From Gyrodactylus bullatarudis (taxonomy: Eukaryota; Platyhelminthes; Monogenea; Gyrodactylidea; Gyrodactylidae), in contig SSNU01000036.1 in the NCBI GenBank assembly GCA_012064415.1, positions 195,509-259,508 of the forward strand: DNA of 64,000 bases. The letters are read 5' to 3'. Both the position numbers and the translations under genes were made by a program. A model generated the notes under the pieces. That model was not told where the DNA came from. It saw only the letters and a list, made by a program, of their open reading frames with translations, and ran no database searches. Of this stretch, positions 22,647 to 33,026 are shown piece after piece. Each line of letters starts with the position of its first letter. The first letter of the stretch is position 1.

Positions 22647-22745
22647 AGCACTTATGTTTAAACAAAATTATGGTACTTCCGAAAGAAATAATTTTGTTTT
22701 TCCTAGTAATAATAGAGGCTATTGAAAAATGTCAATAATCCTCTA

Positions 22746-23798
22746 ATGGGAAAAAAAGATTTAATCTACAATCGTTCACACTTTAGCAACTGGAGATATG
22801 CATTTTGCATAATTTTCTCCTTTGCCAGTCTTATAACTCTAATAATATCTTATGTAACTCCATACTGGCTTCAATCTTGGCCAAGAGTTCCTACAGATTT
22901 CAACAGAATCGGTCTATGGGAGGTATGCTACAATGGCTTTGTGCGACGTCTAGATATGGAAATGTTGTCTCATTTCGATTGTTGGTGGATATTATCCAAG
23001 TATAACGATAATGTTTTTAGCAAAATCATGCCATGTAAGTTGGCCGTTCTAATATTTTATTTCAGTTTGGTTTATAATAATTCAGATTCTTGTGACAGTA
23101 TCTCTGATTCTTCTCTTGATTACAAACATTTTATTAATAATTCAAGTCAGTATTGATATAAAAAATGGAGATAGAAAAAACTTTTTGGCTAAGCTCTTAT
23201 TCATCGGTCATTTGTCGAGTGGTAAGTTTTGGTTTCAATATAATATTTGTATTAAGCGCTATTATTGTTAATTGCTGTAATTATATTTGGTGCGAATTGG
23301 GATAACCCAAACTGGATTAGCAGTCCCAATCTGAATTGGCCATCTTGGTCTTATGGTTTTGCGATTCTCAGTATGCTGTTGTCAATTATCTGCTGTTTCG
23401 GACTGTTTTTCCTCTCAAGAGAGACAAATCGAAGAACTGAAAAGGAAATGATGGAATTTCCTTTAGCTGTGGACCCGAGAATGAACAAAAAGTTGACAAA
23501 ATATCATCAGTCCCAAGACAACCCAATGTCGATTAATGGACCGGGAAGTATCCTCTCGAATGGAGGCAGAAGTTCCGAGAATAGTTATCGCCCAATGATT
23601 CCGGACATTCCAGAAAATGAATCTCTCATGTCAGGAAGATTCGATGAATTCGACAATGAAGGTCCACAATTCTCAGATAATGAACGAATGACACCTAATG
23701 ATAAAAATAAACCGAGAGGCGAGCGTTACTACGTTGATGATCCACATAATCGAAGGCTAAATGCAACTGAGACAAGTGGAAGTGAACAATCAGTATAA
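22746..23798 (+). CDS. Four-TM claudin/PMP22-family protein, pasiflora-like
   Basis: Exons 22746-23034, 23066-23221 and 23257-23798, with GT-AG introns of only 31 and 35 nt; the joined frame is 328 residues. Four membrane segments are visible: near 16-38, after exon junction 1 (WFIIIQILVTVSLILLLITN), after junction 2 (ALLLLIAVIIFG) and AILSMLLSIICCFGLFFL. The first extracellular loop has the claudin-superfamily pattern G-L-W-x-V-C...C-W-W (GLWEVCYNGF...FDCWWIL), preceded by TPYWL as in insect pasiflora/septate-junction claudins. A polar, disordered cytoplasmic tail of about 110 residues follows. Likely role: epithelial septate-junction or membrane-organising protein. The intron phases keep the frame exactly, supporting the model. 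AATAAA at about 23838. Confidence 0.88.
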
Positions 23799-24069
23799 CT
23801 GCCAAATCTTTCTTCCACATATAGCAAAAAAGTTTTCAATAAATTTGATTATTATTATTTTCAAATAAATTTCAATTAAGGGCGGGGAAATGATTTCTAT
23901 TTCTTCCAATTTTATATGTATGTAGAATAAGAAGTACGAGTAATTTTTAAAAAGTTTAAAAGGTTATGGGGAACATACATATACCTGTTCATATAAATAA
24001 AATTACAGATACTATTTTTGATTAGCATTTATGTTTTGCACTGAGGTAATGTGGGGCATGGGAGGAATA

Positions 24070-27000
24070 TTATTGATTCTTACGTTTCCTGACATTGGAC
24101 TCATTGGTGTCCTCTTCCTGTTGATCGAATTCCTCAACAACAGGGGTTTCTTCAACTTGATCCTCGGATTTTTTGAGTTTCTTAGTCTTTTCATTTTCAT
24201 CCAGCATCTCTTGACTCACGCCGAATTCGTTGAGTCTCTTTGGATCTGTGGAGTAGATCCATCGTTGATACAGATAAATGAAGAAAATTATATCTAAAAA
24301 ATACAGAATTTACTTGAGAGTAGTTCCTATATAAATAATATTTATAATTTATGCGCAAATGAAAATCAGCTTACCATCTCTAAGACATCCAATCCTGTAC
24401 AGGGTTGGTGCTTGAATAATAAAGGCAAACAGATCGTCAATGAATGTATTCAGGGCCTTGTAAGTCAACATTCTCCATGGCAAATGAGCAACGGATTTCA
24501 TTTTGTAGTTGATGAACAATTGAGGTGTCATTGTTATGAAGCCTGTCGAAATTAGGGAAAAAACAAAATTATTATCAAAGCATGAAATACTCGCTAACAG
24601 TTTATGAGATTGATTAAAGTCAAGATAAAGAGAGTATAGACCAATTTACTCCGAATATCCATCATTATTCTTATGAGTTTTTTTTATCAAATCAAGATAA
24701 ATCTAATTGACATGAAGATGAGAATTTACTATTTTTACAAAAAACTCAATATTTTTCTCCGGATTCACAGAAAAAAATAATTTTTTGAATTCTAAAACGG
24801 AATGAGCCTATAAGATGTGGATAATTAATCAGTAGAAATACATCCAAAATATGGAAAAAGCAATAATTATGGTGAAAACCAACCAGGTCTCTATCCTTTC
24901 CTTGATGCTCCAAACTGATAGAACCAATCAGAGGATTAGATTCTATAATAAAGTTTTTACTTGATTACTAAATATCCTCTCGTCTGACTAAATGCTCTCT
25001 AATGAATCTTTTATTGAATTTAGAAAGTAAAGTTTAAAAAGATTAATTATAATTTAAAATAGGATAAGATTACATACCAAACGTCAACAAGAATCCGTAT
25101 AGCATGGAGAGGACCCATGAATACCAGCCCCGATGCTCTTGATACACTAGAGAGTAGACACAATAACATCCGAGGAGAGGAAATAGGATCCAGGATAAGT
25201 ATTTGTAGGCCATCTAAAGAAATAAATAAAAATTATTTGTTCCTATTGGATAAAGGAAGATGGTGCCTGTTATTTTACAAGTAAGACCTTTACTTCCTTT
25301 TTTAAATAAAAGCATTATTTGTGAAATAAATGACATCATCTTCTTTTATTTAAAAATTAATTTTATTTTATTCATGAACTATTTGGGTTTTTACAAATAC
25401 AAATTTAAAAACTTATGATTAAACCATGATTCTGAGGTGTGCATAAAAATCTGGATTTCAAAATGTGAATCATCTTTGCTTTCCCCAACATTTACAACAC
25501 AAATAAATATACAAAAGCTTAAATGAATAAAAATGTGAATAATTTTGATAGTCATGACAGATTTTCCTTTGATACTCCTTTGATCTTGGATCAAGTTCAA
25601 TGAAGCGAATAGAGGAAAAAGCAAGTAGTTATGCGATTATGGATGAAACTTGTCACCTAGCCCAATTCGTGTCCGAAATTGAGATCAAAATGACCCGAGC
25701 AAAAGCTAAAATCATGCCGCTCAAGAATTGTCTCACCAATGTGTTTTTTAATCAAAGATTACAACGTAAAAGCAATAGATTTTTAATCCTATCAAGACGA
25801 TAAGAATACCAATAGAGAAAAAAACTTAATTTATATAAAACGATTCTGGATGAGATTCTAATGGAAATTCTTTTCAATACGGATTCTTTTGATTCCATCT
25901 AAGAAAGTAGATGAAAACTCAATTTTAATAATCTTAGTTTAGATATCTCTTTGAGACATTTTTTAGCGTAAATTATAGAAAGATAGATTATCTGATATTG
26001 TCTGGACCTGTGTAATAATTGAGAAAATCCGAAATTTGAATAATCGCCCTATGTAGGGAGAACCTCACAAAAATGTTAATATATATGTTACAGTTAAAGT
26101 AATGAATTAGGGAATATCAAAACTCCCTAGTTAATCTTGATAAACCGGGAGCTTTTAGTTAAAGTAATGAATGAATTAAATTTTCATTAGTCTAACTGAA
26201 AATTCCCTGAAATTATACACCAAGCATAGTTTGTATATTCGATCTATTATTAATGTACAATANNNNNNNNNNNNNNNNNNNNNNNNNNNNNNNNNNNNNN
26301 NNNNNNNNNNNNNNNNNNNNNNNNNNNNNNNNNNNNNNNNNNNNNNNNNNNNNNNNNNNNNNNNNNNNNNNNNNNNNNNNNNNNNNNNNNNNNNNNNNNN
26401 NNNNNNNNNNNNNNNNNNNNNNNNNNNNNNNNNNNNNNNNNNNNNNNNNNNNNNNNNNNNNNNNNNNNNNNNNNNNNNNNNNNNNNNNNNNNNNNNNNNN
26501 NNNNNNNNNNNNNNNNNNNNNNNNNNNNNNNNNNNNNNNNNNNNNNNNNNNNNNNNNNNNNNNNNNNNNNNNNNNNNNNNNNNNNNNNNNNNNNNNNNNN
26601 NNNNNNNNNNNNNNNNNNNNNNNNNNNNNNNNNNNNNNNNNNNNNNNNNNNNNNNNNNNNNNNNNNNNNNNNNNNNNNNNNNNNNNNNNNNNNNNNNNNN
26701 NNNNNNNNNNNNNNNNNNNNNNNNNNNNNNNNNNNNNNNNNNNNNNNNNNNNNNNNNNNNNNNNNNNNNNNNNNNNNNNNNNNNNNNNNNNNNNNNNNNN
26801 NNNNNNNNNNNNNNNNNNNNNNNNNNNNNNNNNNNNNNNNNNNNNNNNNNNNNNNNNNNNNNNNNNNNNNNNNNNNNNNNNNNNNNNNNNNNNNNNNNNN
26901 NNNNNNNNNNNNNNNNNNNNNNNNNNNNNNNNNNNNNNNNNNNNNNNNNNNNNNNNNNNCATTAATAATAGATCGAATATACAAACTATGCTTGGTGTAT

Positions 27001-29779
27001 AATTTCAGGGAATTTTCAGTTAGACTAATGAAAATTTAATTCATTCATTACTTTAACTAAAAGCTCCCGGTTTATCAAGATTAACTAGGGAGTTTTGATA
27101 TTCCCTAATTCATTACTTTAACTGTAACATATATATGGGATTATGCTATAAAAATCACTGATCCCTCTTCACCAGGACTATAGTTTAGGTTATCTAGGGC
27201 TTAGACGAATCCCATCTACTGCAATTCTTAAAAGTACTGAGTACACTGTACTCCGCTCTCTGAGAACAAGATTTGACATTAGTTCAATTCTTATATTTAT
27301 AAAATTCTTTCAACTTTTGTATAAGATTCGCAAAAATTATTTTTTACAGGATAATTCAAAAATTCGTTGGTTTATTTAGTAAAATTCTTGGAAAATTCTT
27401 ACAACTACATATATATGACAGAAAAGGTGTAAAAATTTTTAGCTACATTTTCGAAATCCATCAACTTTTCATGTTGAGGGGTGAGTAGTTTGTATTAGAA
27501 AATAAAAGTTTGCTTTTACTTTTGACCAAAAGAATGAATAATAAATCTACCAGTTATGACTTGACATGAGAAAAGTTTGGAACTAAAATTTATTCGTAAA
27601 GTATCGATTATATAAAGAGATATAATGAGTGAATCCATTATAATGAAAAATAAATTTTTACTGTACCATTTTTGTTTGAATAGATCAACTAAAAATAATC
27701 AAGTCTTTACTAAAATGATTATAATTATAATATATATCTCATACAAAATTATACAAAATCTCATTCGGGAATTACAAATTTTAAATACGCGCCAAAATAT
27801 TTTGAATGAATTTTACTACAATAATTGATAAAATTTATGTTTTTTCAGATGGGAAATATTATAATAGTTATTTAAAACCCCTTAGCTACTATTTTCTGTA
27901 AATTTCAATGCGTTTTAAAGAATTTTGGTAATAGGATTTATAGGTATCAGATTTTCGGGAAAAAAAAATTTTTTATTACCCTAATACATATATAAAATGG
28001 TAATTTTTTAAGGTCTGGCCATTGGTACAAGTTTTGAATTAATACAAACTAGGACAGTAACTCGAGAAGCGGATTTCTCAAAAAAATAGCGAAAAATTCA
28101 GCATTTCTGGTAAAAAATGTTGCAAGAATAAATTTACCAATAAAAATGAAGGATTTTATCTAAAATATTATCTGATATGAACAGTATTTTGTAGTAAAAA
28201 AGGGACATGTCTTTCTTTTGGTACCTAGTACCAATGTTTTAATAGGTCAAAAAAATATCATCATGAAATGAAACTGAAACCAGGTATGGTACAGTATATT
28301 CTGGTATATTTTCACGGTTGAGATGAAGAATAAATGATTGAAAATTGATAAAAATCAAAGACTTACTTGATCATAAATTTTGGTCTCAGATTCAACGTAA
28401 GAGTTGAGAAAATTCCATTCAATTTTTGGCAAATTGAAATAGGTTCGATGTTCCCAGTCAACTTTAATGTTGATAACCTTGTTGATTTTCCATGCCTCAA
28501 TTAAAAGTCCAACGCAAACTGAGCATTTAATGACAAAGTTGGTCTGATTATCCAAGACATAGAGGACAACAATGAGTGATTGAAAAACATTGAATAAAAC
28601 GGATCTAGCTGAGAGGCCCTCGAGAGATTCTCTCGATCTCCAGAATTGAATGTCATTCTTGAAAGCCAACATTTCAAAGACGGCATGCACGAGAGACACA
28701 ACAACAGTGAGTCCTAAAAGGTAAGGATTTGTTCCAATCAGTGTCTTTTTAAGGGTATCTTGTTCAATTTCATCCTCGAAAGAGGTCATATCTTCATCTG
28801 AAGTTTGATTATTTGCCATTGCTATAATTTGACTGTACCAATTATTTCTCATTCCTTGAGCAACGTACATTTGCCACTTGAAAAGGGACATGGGTGCAAA
28901 TGTGAGGCGAAGTTTTAATTCTGGTGTAGTCTCATTGACGGGCATGTATTCCTCGTGAAGATTCCAATAATTATTCAAGAATAATATTGGATAATATTGA
29001 TTTGTGGGCTCGTAAAACTCCAAATGGTCAGCGATTGAGCTGGGAATTGATCCTCGAGTCCATGGTGTATGATCGTGAATAAGATTTATCGTCATATTTG
29101 GATGCCAGTGTGTGATTGGAGGAAGAAATTTCATATCCTCGGGATGAAGACTAGAGTTGTGTTGTAGATTTACGGGAACTGTTGATTCACCCGTCAAAAG
29201 ATTGACAGTTTTATGAAGACGTCTCTTTTTATGCTTTGTAAGTGATATCATTTTGTGTATTGTGAACCGCTTTGAATATTTCATGGGACCAGTAGTGACT
29301 GTTGGATCGGGAGTAAGACCAGATTTAACGATGAAAACATGCAGGAATAATGTTCCGTTAGGTTTGATATAGTCATAAGTTTTGAAATTCCATTCCATAG
29401 AGTAAGAACCATCATTTTGGTCACCACTGAGCCAATCTCCATAATAGAGATTGGATTTTTTCCAGACCAACATTTTTGTGGAGTTAAAATCATTGAATTT
29501 AGCATCGGAATTGACATATGCGTACAAATCCAGTGAGTCCCCAGTGTCGAGAATATTCATTGAAGGAGAGTATGATCGAGCTGGTTGATTTGGAATGCCG
29601 TCTTTTGCACCTTGATTTGTTTGTGGCTTTCGAAAGACATTGAAAATTACATAAACAACCACCATACGAATAATGAAGGCTTTTATCATGCCCCATTTAC
29701 TCATTCTAAATTGATTTGCGTCTGATGTACTAGCAGTGACTGGCTGGCCAGTACTGGAGTCTGAAATTGCTTCTGTCAT
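24070..29779 (-). CDS. CLPTM1: CLPTM1 (cleft lip and palate transmembrane protein 1)
   Basis: Four exons on the minus strand: 29779-28367, 25213-25078, 24542-24375 and 24293-24070; joined they give 646 residues, close to human CLPTM1 (about 669). Exon 1 holds the N-terminal cytosolic part, the first membrane segment (about 30-48) and the lumenal glycosylated domain. Exons 1-4 carry the conserved multi-TM C-terminal part with KYLSWILFPLLGCY, GWYSWVLSMLYGF, MTPQLFINYK, FIDDLFAF, YRIGCLRD and YLYQRWIY, all near identical to the family. CLPTM1 proteins are ER/plasma-membrane multipass proteins involved in receptor trafficking (for example GABA-A receptor retention). Introns are 3153, 535 and 81 nt; the first contains an inverted-repeat element with an N gap. 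It starts 85 bp from divergent HDAC3. Confidence 0.96.
24697..24800 (+). repeat. Solo end of the palindromic MITE family
   Basis: The sequence taattgacatgaagatgaga followed by tactatttttacaaaaaact matches the outer arm of the element at 4248-4990. It lies in CLPTM1 intron 2 and is not palindromic here, so it is a truncated copy. Confidence 0.6.
25600..25803 (+). CDS. Possible small ORF nested in CLPTM1 intron 1
   Basis: A 67-residue ATG-opened ORF on the strand opposite to CLPTM1. It is basic at the C terminus, with no signal peptide, membrane segment or recognised domain. Given the AT-rich intron, an ORF of this length is only mildly surprising; it may be an exon of a nested gene or chance. 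Confidence 0.2.
   Translation: MKRIEEKASSYAIMDETCHLAQFVSEIEIKMTRAKAKIMPLKNCLTNVFFNQRLQRKSNRFLILSRR
26079..27136. mobile_element. Inverted-repeat element with unsequenced centre
   Basis: Arms 26079-26255 and 26960-27136 are, as read by eye, identical reverse complements over 177 bp, beginning atatatatgttacagttaaa. Between them lies a 697-base N run (26263-26959). The outer 85 bp of the arm recurs as a diverged single copy at 61105-61195. This may be a transposon with 177-bp terminal inverted repeats whose interior could not be assembled, or a palindrome collapsed by the assembler. It lies in CLPTM1 intron 1. No clear target duplication is visible apart from TATA-like sequence. Confidence 0.6.
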
Positions 29780-29864
29780 TCGAAAATATTTGATTTTGTT
29801 ACAAAAAACATGACTTATCTATAAATTTTGAATGGATAAAATTTTGTTTAGTTATTTATAAAAT
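29780..29864. promoter_or_regulatory. CLPTM1-HDAC3 bidirectional promoter interval
   Basis: 85 bp between the start codons of two divergent housekeeping genes. No intact TATA-box/Inr pair stands out. A shared bidirectional promoter is inferred from spacing. Confidence 0.5.
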
Positions 29865-31154
29865 ATGACCAAAGTAACCTATCTCTATGATCCAGAAGCT
29901 GGAAATTTTCATTATGGACCAAATCATCCGATGAAACCATATCGTTTGACTCTTACTCATGAATTAGTTCTCAGATATAATTTATTAGACTATATGGATG
30001 TCTACAAACCCTTTAGAGCTACAGATAAAGATCTTTTACCATTTCATACTCAGGAATATCTTGATTTTCTCAAAGTCGTCAATCCTGAAAACTTGAACAC
30101 ATTTCCCAAGGAAAAAATTATACATCATAATATTGGCGAAGACTGTCCAATTTTTAATGGTGTATATGATTTCTGCTCAATATACACTGGAGCTTCACTT
30201 CAAGGAGCCAAATTTCTTAACCATCGAAAGACAGATATTGCCATCAATTGGTCTGGTGGCTTACATCATGCCAAAAAGTTTGAAGCTTCTGGATTTTGCT
30301 ACACAAATGATGTTGTTATTGCAGCATTAGAATTATTAAAATATCATCAACGGGTTCTATACGTCGATATTGATGTCCACCATGGAGACGGTGTACAAGA
30401 AGCTTTTTACTTGACTGACAGAGTGATGACATTGTCTTTCCACCGTTATGGAAACATGTTCTTCCCTGGAACTGGTGACATGTATGAGTTAGGGGTTGAA
30501 GCAGGAAAAAAATATTCCATTAATATTCCCCTTAAAGAAGGAGTCGACGATGACATGTATGAATATATATTCAAATCAGTACTGAATGATGTTATCAGTT
30601 TTTACAGACCTACAGCTATAATTCTACAATGTGGAGCTGATTCACTAGGTTGTGATAGACTCGGAGTATTCAATCTCTCAATCAAGTATGTTATCACTTA
30701 TTCTCTAATTTAATTTTCTAGAGGGCATGGCAATCTTGTGAAGATTATGAAGAATTTTGGAATACCTCTTCTAGTTCTTGGTGGAGGGGGCTATACAATC
30801 AGAAATGTTTCTCGATGTTGGGCATACGAAACAGCTGTTCTCAACGACCAGGAGAATTCCATCAGCAATGATTTACCCTATTCTAATTACATTGAATATT
30901 TCTATCCTGACTACAAGTTGCACCCTAATTTATCCACTAAATTAGAGAATGCAAATAGCAAGCAGTATATTGAAGCCCTACGTCAAATGACACATGAAAA
31001 TCTCAAACAATTAACTCATGCGCCCAGCGTTCAGTTGACTGATGTACCACCTGATTATATAACTAGCTTTATTCAAGAGCACGAAGAGGATAGGGAAAGG
31101 AACAAGCCCAATAACAGTTTGATGAAAGATTTTAAATATGACTCAGAAACATGA
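29865..31154 (+). CDS. HDAC3: Histone deacetylase 3 (class I HDAC)
   Basis: Exons 29865-30685 and 30722-31154, with one 36-nt GT-AG intron splitting the Lys codon in FNLSIK-GHGN; the joined product is 417 residues (human HDAC3: 428). Zn-dependent deacetylase residues are intact: the histidine pair in [15 protein letters not shown], the metal ligands DVHHGD and [12 protein letters not shown], and the transition-state Tyr in GGGGYT. HDAC3 rather than HDAC1/2 is indicated by [25 protein letters not shown] and the short tail. It acts in the nucleus, usually in NCoR/SMRT co-repressor complexes, removing acetyl groups from histone tails. The last 30 residues are divergent and acidic/basic mixed. 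Directly upstream of PHAF1 on the same strand. Confidence 0.97.
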
Positions 31155-31388
31155 GTCAGGATCCCATCTTTTGATCAGGTCAAATTACTTTCCACAAGTC
31201 GACCAACTTGAAGTTCTAGTGATTTGTGGGACCCAGTTAAGAGGAAATCGTATTTTCCCTTTTTTTAATTTAAATTTAATTTTATTATATTTAAACAAGA
31301 AATTTTGTAAAAAGTTGTTTTTATCGTTGGTTAAATTAAAAATCATTCCTTTTCAGAAATACAAATCATATCGATTTTATGAAAAAAT

Positions 31389-32579
31389 ATGCTAGATGTC
31401 GACATTTTACCTCATATAGGTCTAAAGAATCGTCTATTCGAATTCACTCTTGGAATGTCATTGAATGAGACCTTGGCTATCATTCGTACTTATGACGATA
31501 TGATACGAAATGTAAAGCTGAGATATTCCAAGGAGAAGACTGAGGATAATATTGAGATTCATCTTGAGAGAGAAGGAATACGCCTCTTTTTCGACAATAT
31601 TTCTCAAATTTTAACCGTAAATAATTATAACCTGATCATAATCTACATATAGGTCATACTTTTAGAAAAGTTACATATTTTCAACTTTTATTATTGGAAC
31701 AAGTGCTTCCGTTCTCAAGAAATTCAGCCAACCCTCTCAGTCATAACAAAAATATTTGGAGAAAAAGTGATCAAAGATGATCTGTCAACCACTCAAAATC
31801 TGGATCTAGACTACAATGGAATTCAATTTAGATTTTCGAGAGTAAAATCAACAGTAACAGAGGATTCTTTCATTTACGATCAATTCAAAGCAGATTCTAT
31901 AAAATTTTTTACAAAAGTTGTTGTCCGATCAATCAATTCATACGGTGGAAATATCTTCCCGGAAAAAGTTGAAGTGATACTCAATGAGACAACGTCTCAG
32001 TTGATAGGTCTATCTATTGACTTTTCGTATGTAGGTCGCGGTTTCAATGGAAAACTTGAGATAAAAACCAAGAAAAATGTCAACTTGTTCTTGGCAGATG
32101 ACATGAATGATGTCATAAGTTTGTTAGGTGCTCCAAATAAGACTCACTACAAGAATGAGGACAAATCTAGAATAGAGCTTCCAAAACGTAATCATTTTGT
32201 ACAATTTCAAGAGCCTGGTCAATTTCTGAACTATTCAACATTGGGTATCGACTTTTTCATACACACAAATTCGAATAAAGTTAGAAAAATTATCTTACAC
32301 AACAATCACGTCGAAGATTACTATTTCGGAGCATATACAAGATGTCCTTATATAATTAGATTGAGTGAGGAACTAAATATAAATCCGATGACAAAATGGA
32401 CAGACTTGATGAAAAGCCTTGACATGACAGAAGAACAAGTAAAGCCCGCGATCATTAACAGAGACGTGGAACATAGACGAATCGGAAAGACATACGCATT
32501 CAATTTTAAAAACATAATCTTCGAAGTACTACCAAATTGTGATTATATTTCTTCGATAACTATTTTCTCAGTTCAGTGA
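31389..32579 (+). CDS. PHAF1: PHAF1 (C16orf70/UPF0183) phagosome assembly factor
   Basis: Exons 31389-31616 and 31653-32579, separated by a 36-nt GT-AG intron; 384 residues in total (human about 422). Conserved landmarks in order: an N-terminal MLDV...P, WEFTLGM-like FEFTLGMSLNE, GIRLFFD, the CF.SQ.I.PT segment after the junction, LFLADDMNDVISLLGAP, HYKNEDKSRI, FLNYSTLGIDFFIH, and the closing phrase FKNIIFEVLPN...SSI. In mammals this protein (MYTHO/PHAF1) binds the pre-autophagosomal membrane through phosphoinositides and takes part in autophagy. It starts 234 bp after HDAC3 stops and ends 41 bp from the convergent GTF2H5 gene. Family assignment is firm; function is transferred from orthologues. 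Confidence 0.93.
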
Positions 32580-32620
32580 TTTTGTTATTTGTATAAATTT
32601 TTTATATTTTTCACAAATAT

Positions 32621-32874
32621 TTACTCATTTTCCACATGAAGAGGGAACGAAAGACTCTGCATCAGACCGTCAATACGATCTTTTAATCTAGGTAATACCT
32701 CTGGATCAATAAATAGCGAATGATCATCTAAATCACTATGAACAAATTTAGATCCCATGACTCCTTTATCAGAGAGATGAATAAGGAATTGCTTCATCGC
32801 AGGATCACTAAGATAAATCTTATATTTCATTTAACTTACCAGCTGACAAGGACTCCTTTATGAACGTTAACCAT
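32621..32874 (-). CDS. GTF2H5: TFIIH subunit GTF2H5 (TTDA/Tfb5)
   Basis: Two exons, 32874-32840 and 32807-32621, with a 32-nt GT-AG intron after codon 11; the product is 73 residues (human 71). Exon 1 encodes MVNVHKGVLVS and the split Cys codon restores C-DPAMKQF, exactly the conserved start of the family, which would be missed if only the long ORF were used. Later landmarks are FVHSDLDDHSLFI and a final amphipathic helix. TTDA/Tfb5 is the smallest subunit of the TFIIH core, stabilising p52/XPB and needed for nucleotide excision repair and basal transcription. It is divergent from the beta-PIX gene with 152 bp between starts. Confidence 0.94.
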
Positions 32875-33026
32875 GATTTATTAGAGAAATATGTTTTAAA
32901 ATATTTTTGCCAGGCTGTTGAATAAGTGAGTAGCTAAAACAAGAACAAAAATTGCAGCAAAAAATTAAAAGTTTTCAGCGGTTAAAAGTTTTCGCACAAA
33001 CTTAACTGCTCAAAATATCTTCTTTG
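32875..33026. promoter_or_regulatory. GTF2H5 / beta-PIX shared promoter interval
   Basis: 152 bp between the divergent start codons of GTF2H5 (32874) and the RhoGEF gene (33027). AT-rich, with no recognised factor site; bidirectional promoter activity is inferred from spacing. Confidence 0.45.

Noticed and set aside
26213..27002. Four long open frames on both strands across the first N run
   Set aside because: They consist of unknown bases; the open frame is an artefact of N translation.
32621..32830. GTF2H5 as a single exon starting MKYKIYLSDP
   Set aside because: That start lies in the intron; splicing of a 32-nt intron restores the conserved MVNV.KGVLV..CDPAMKQF start.
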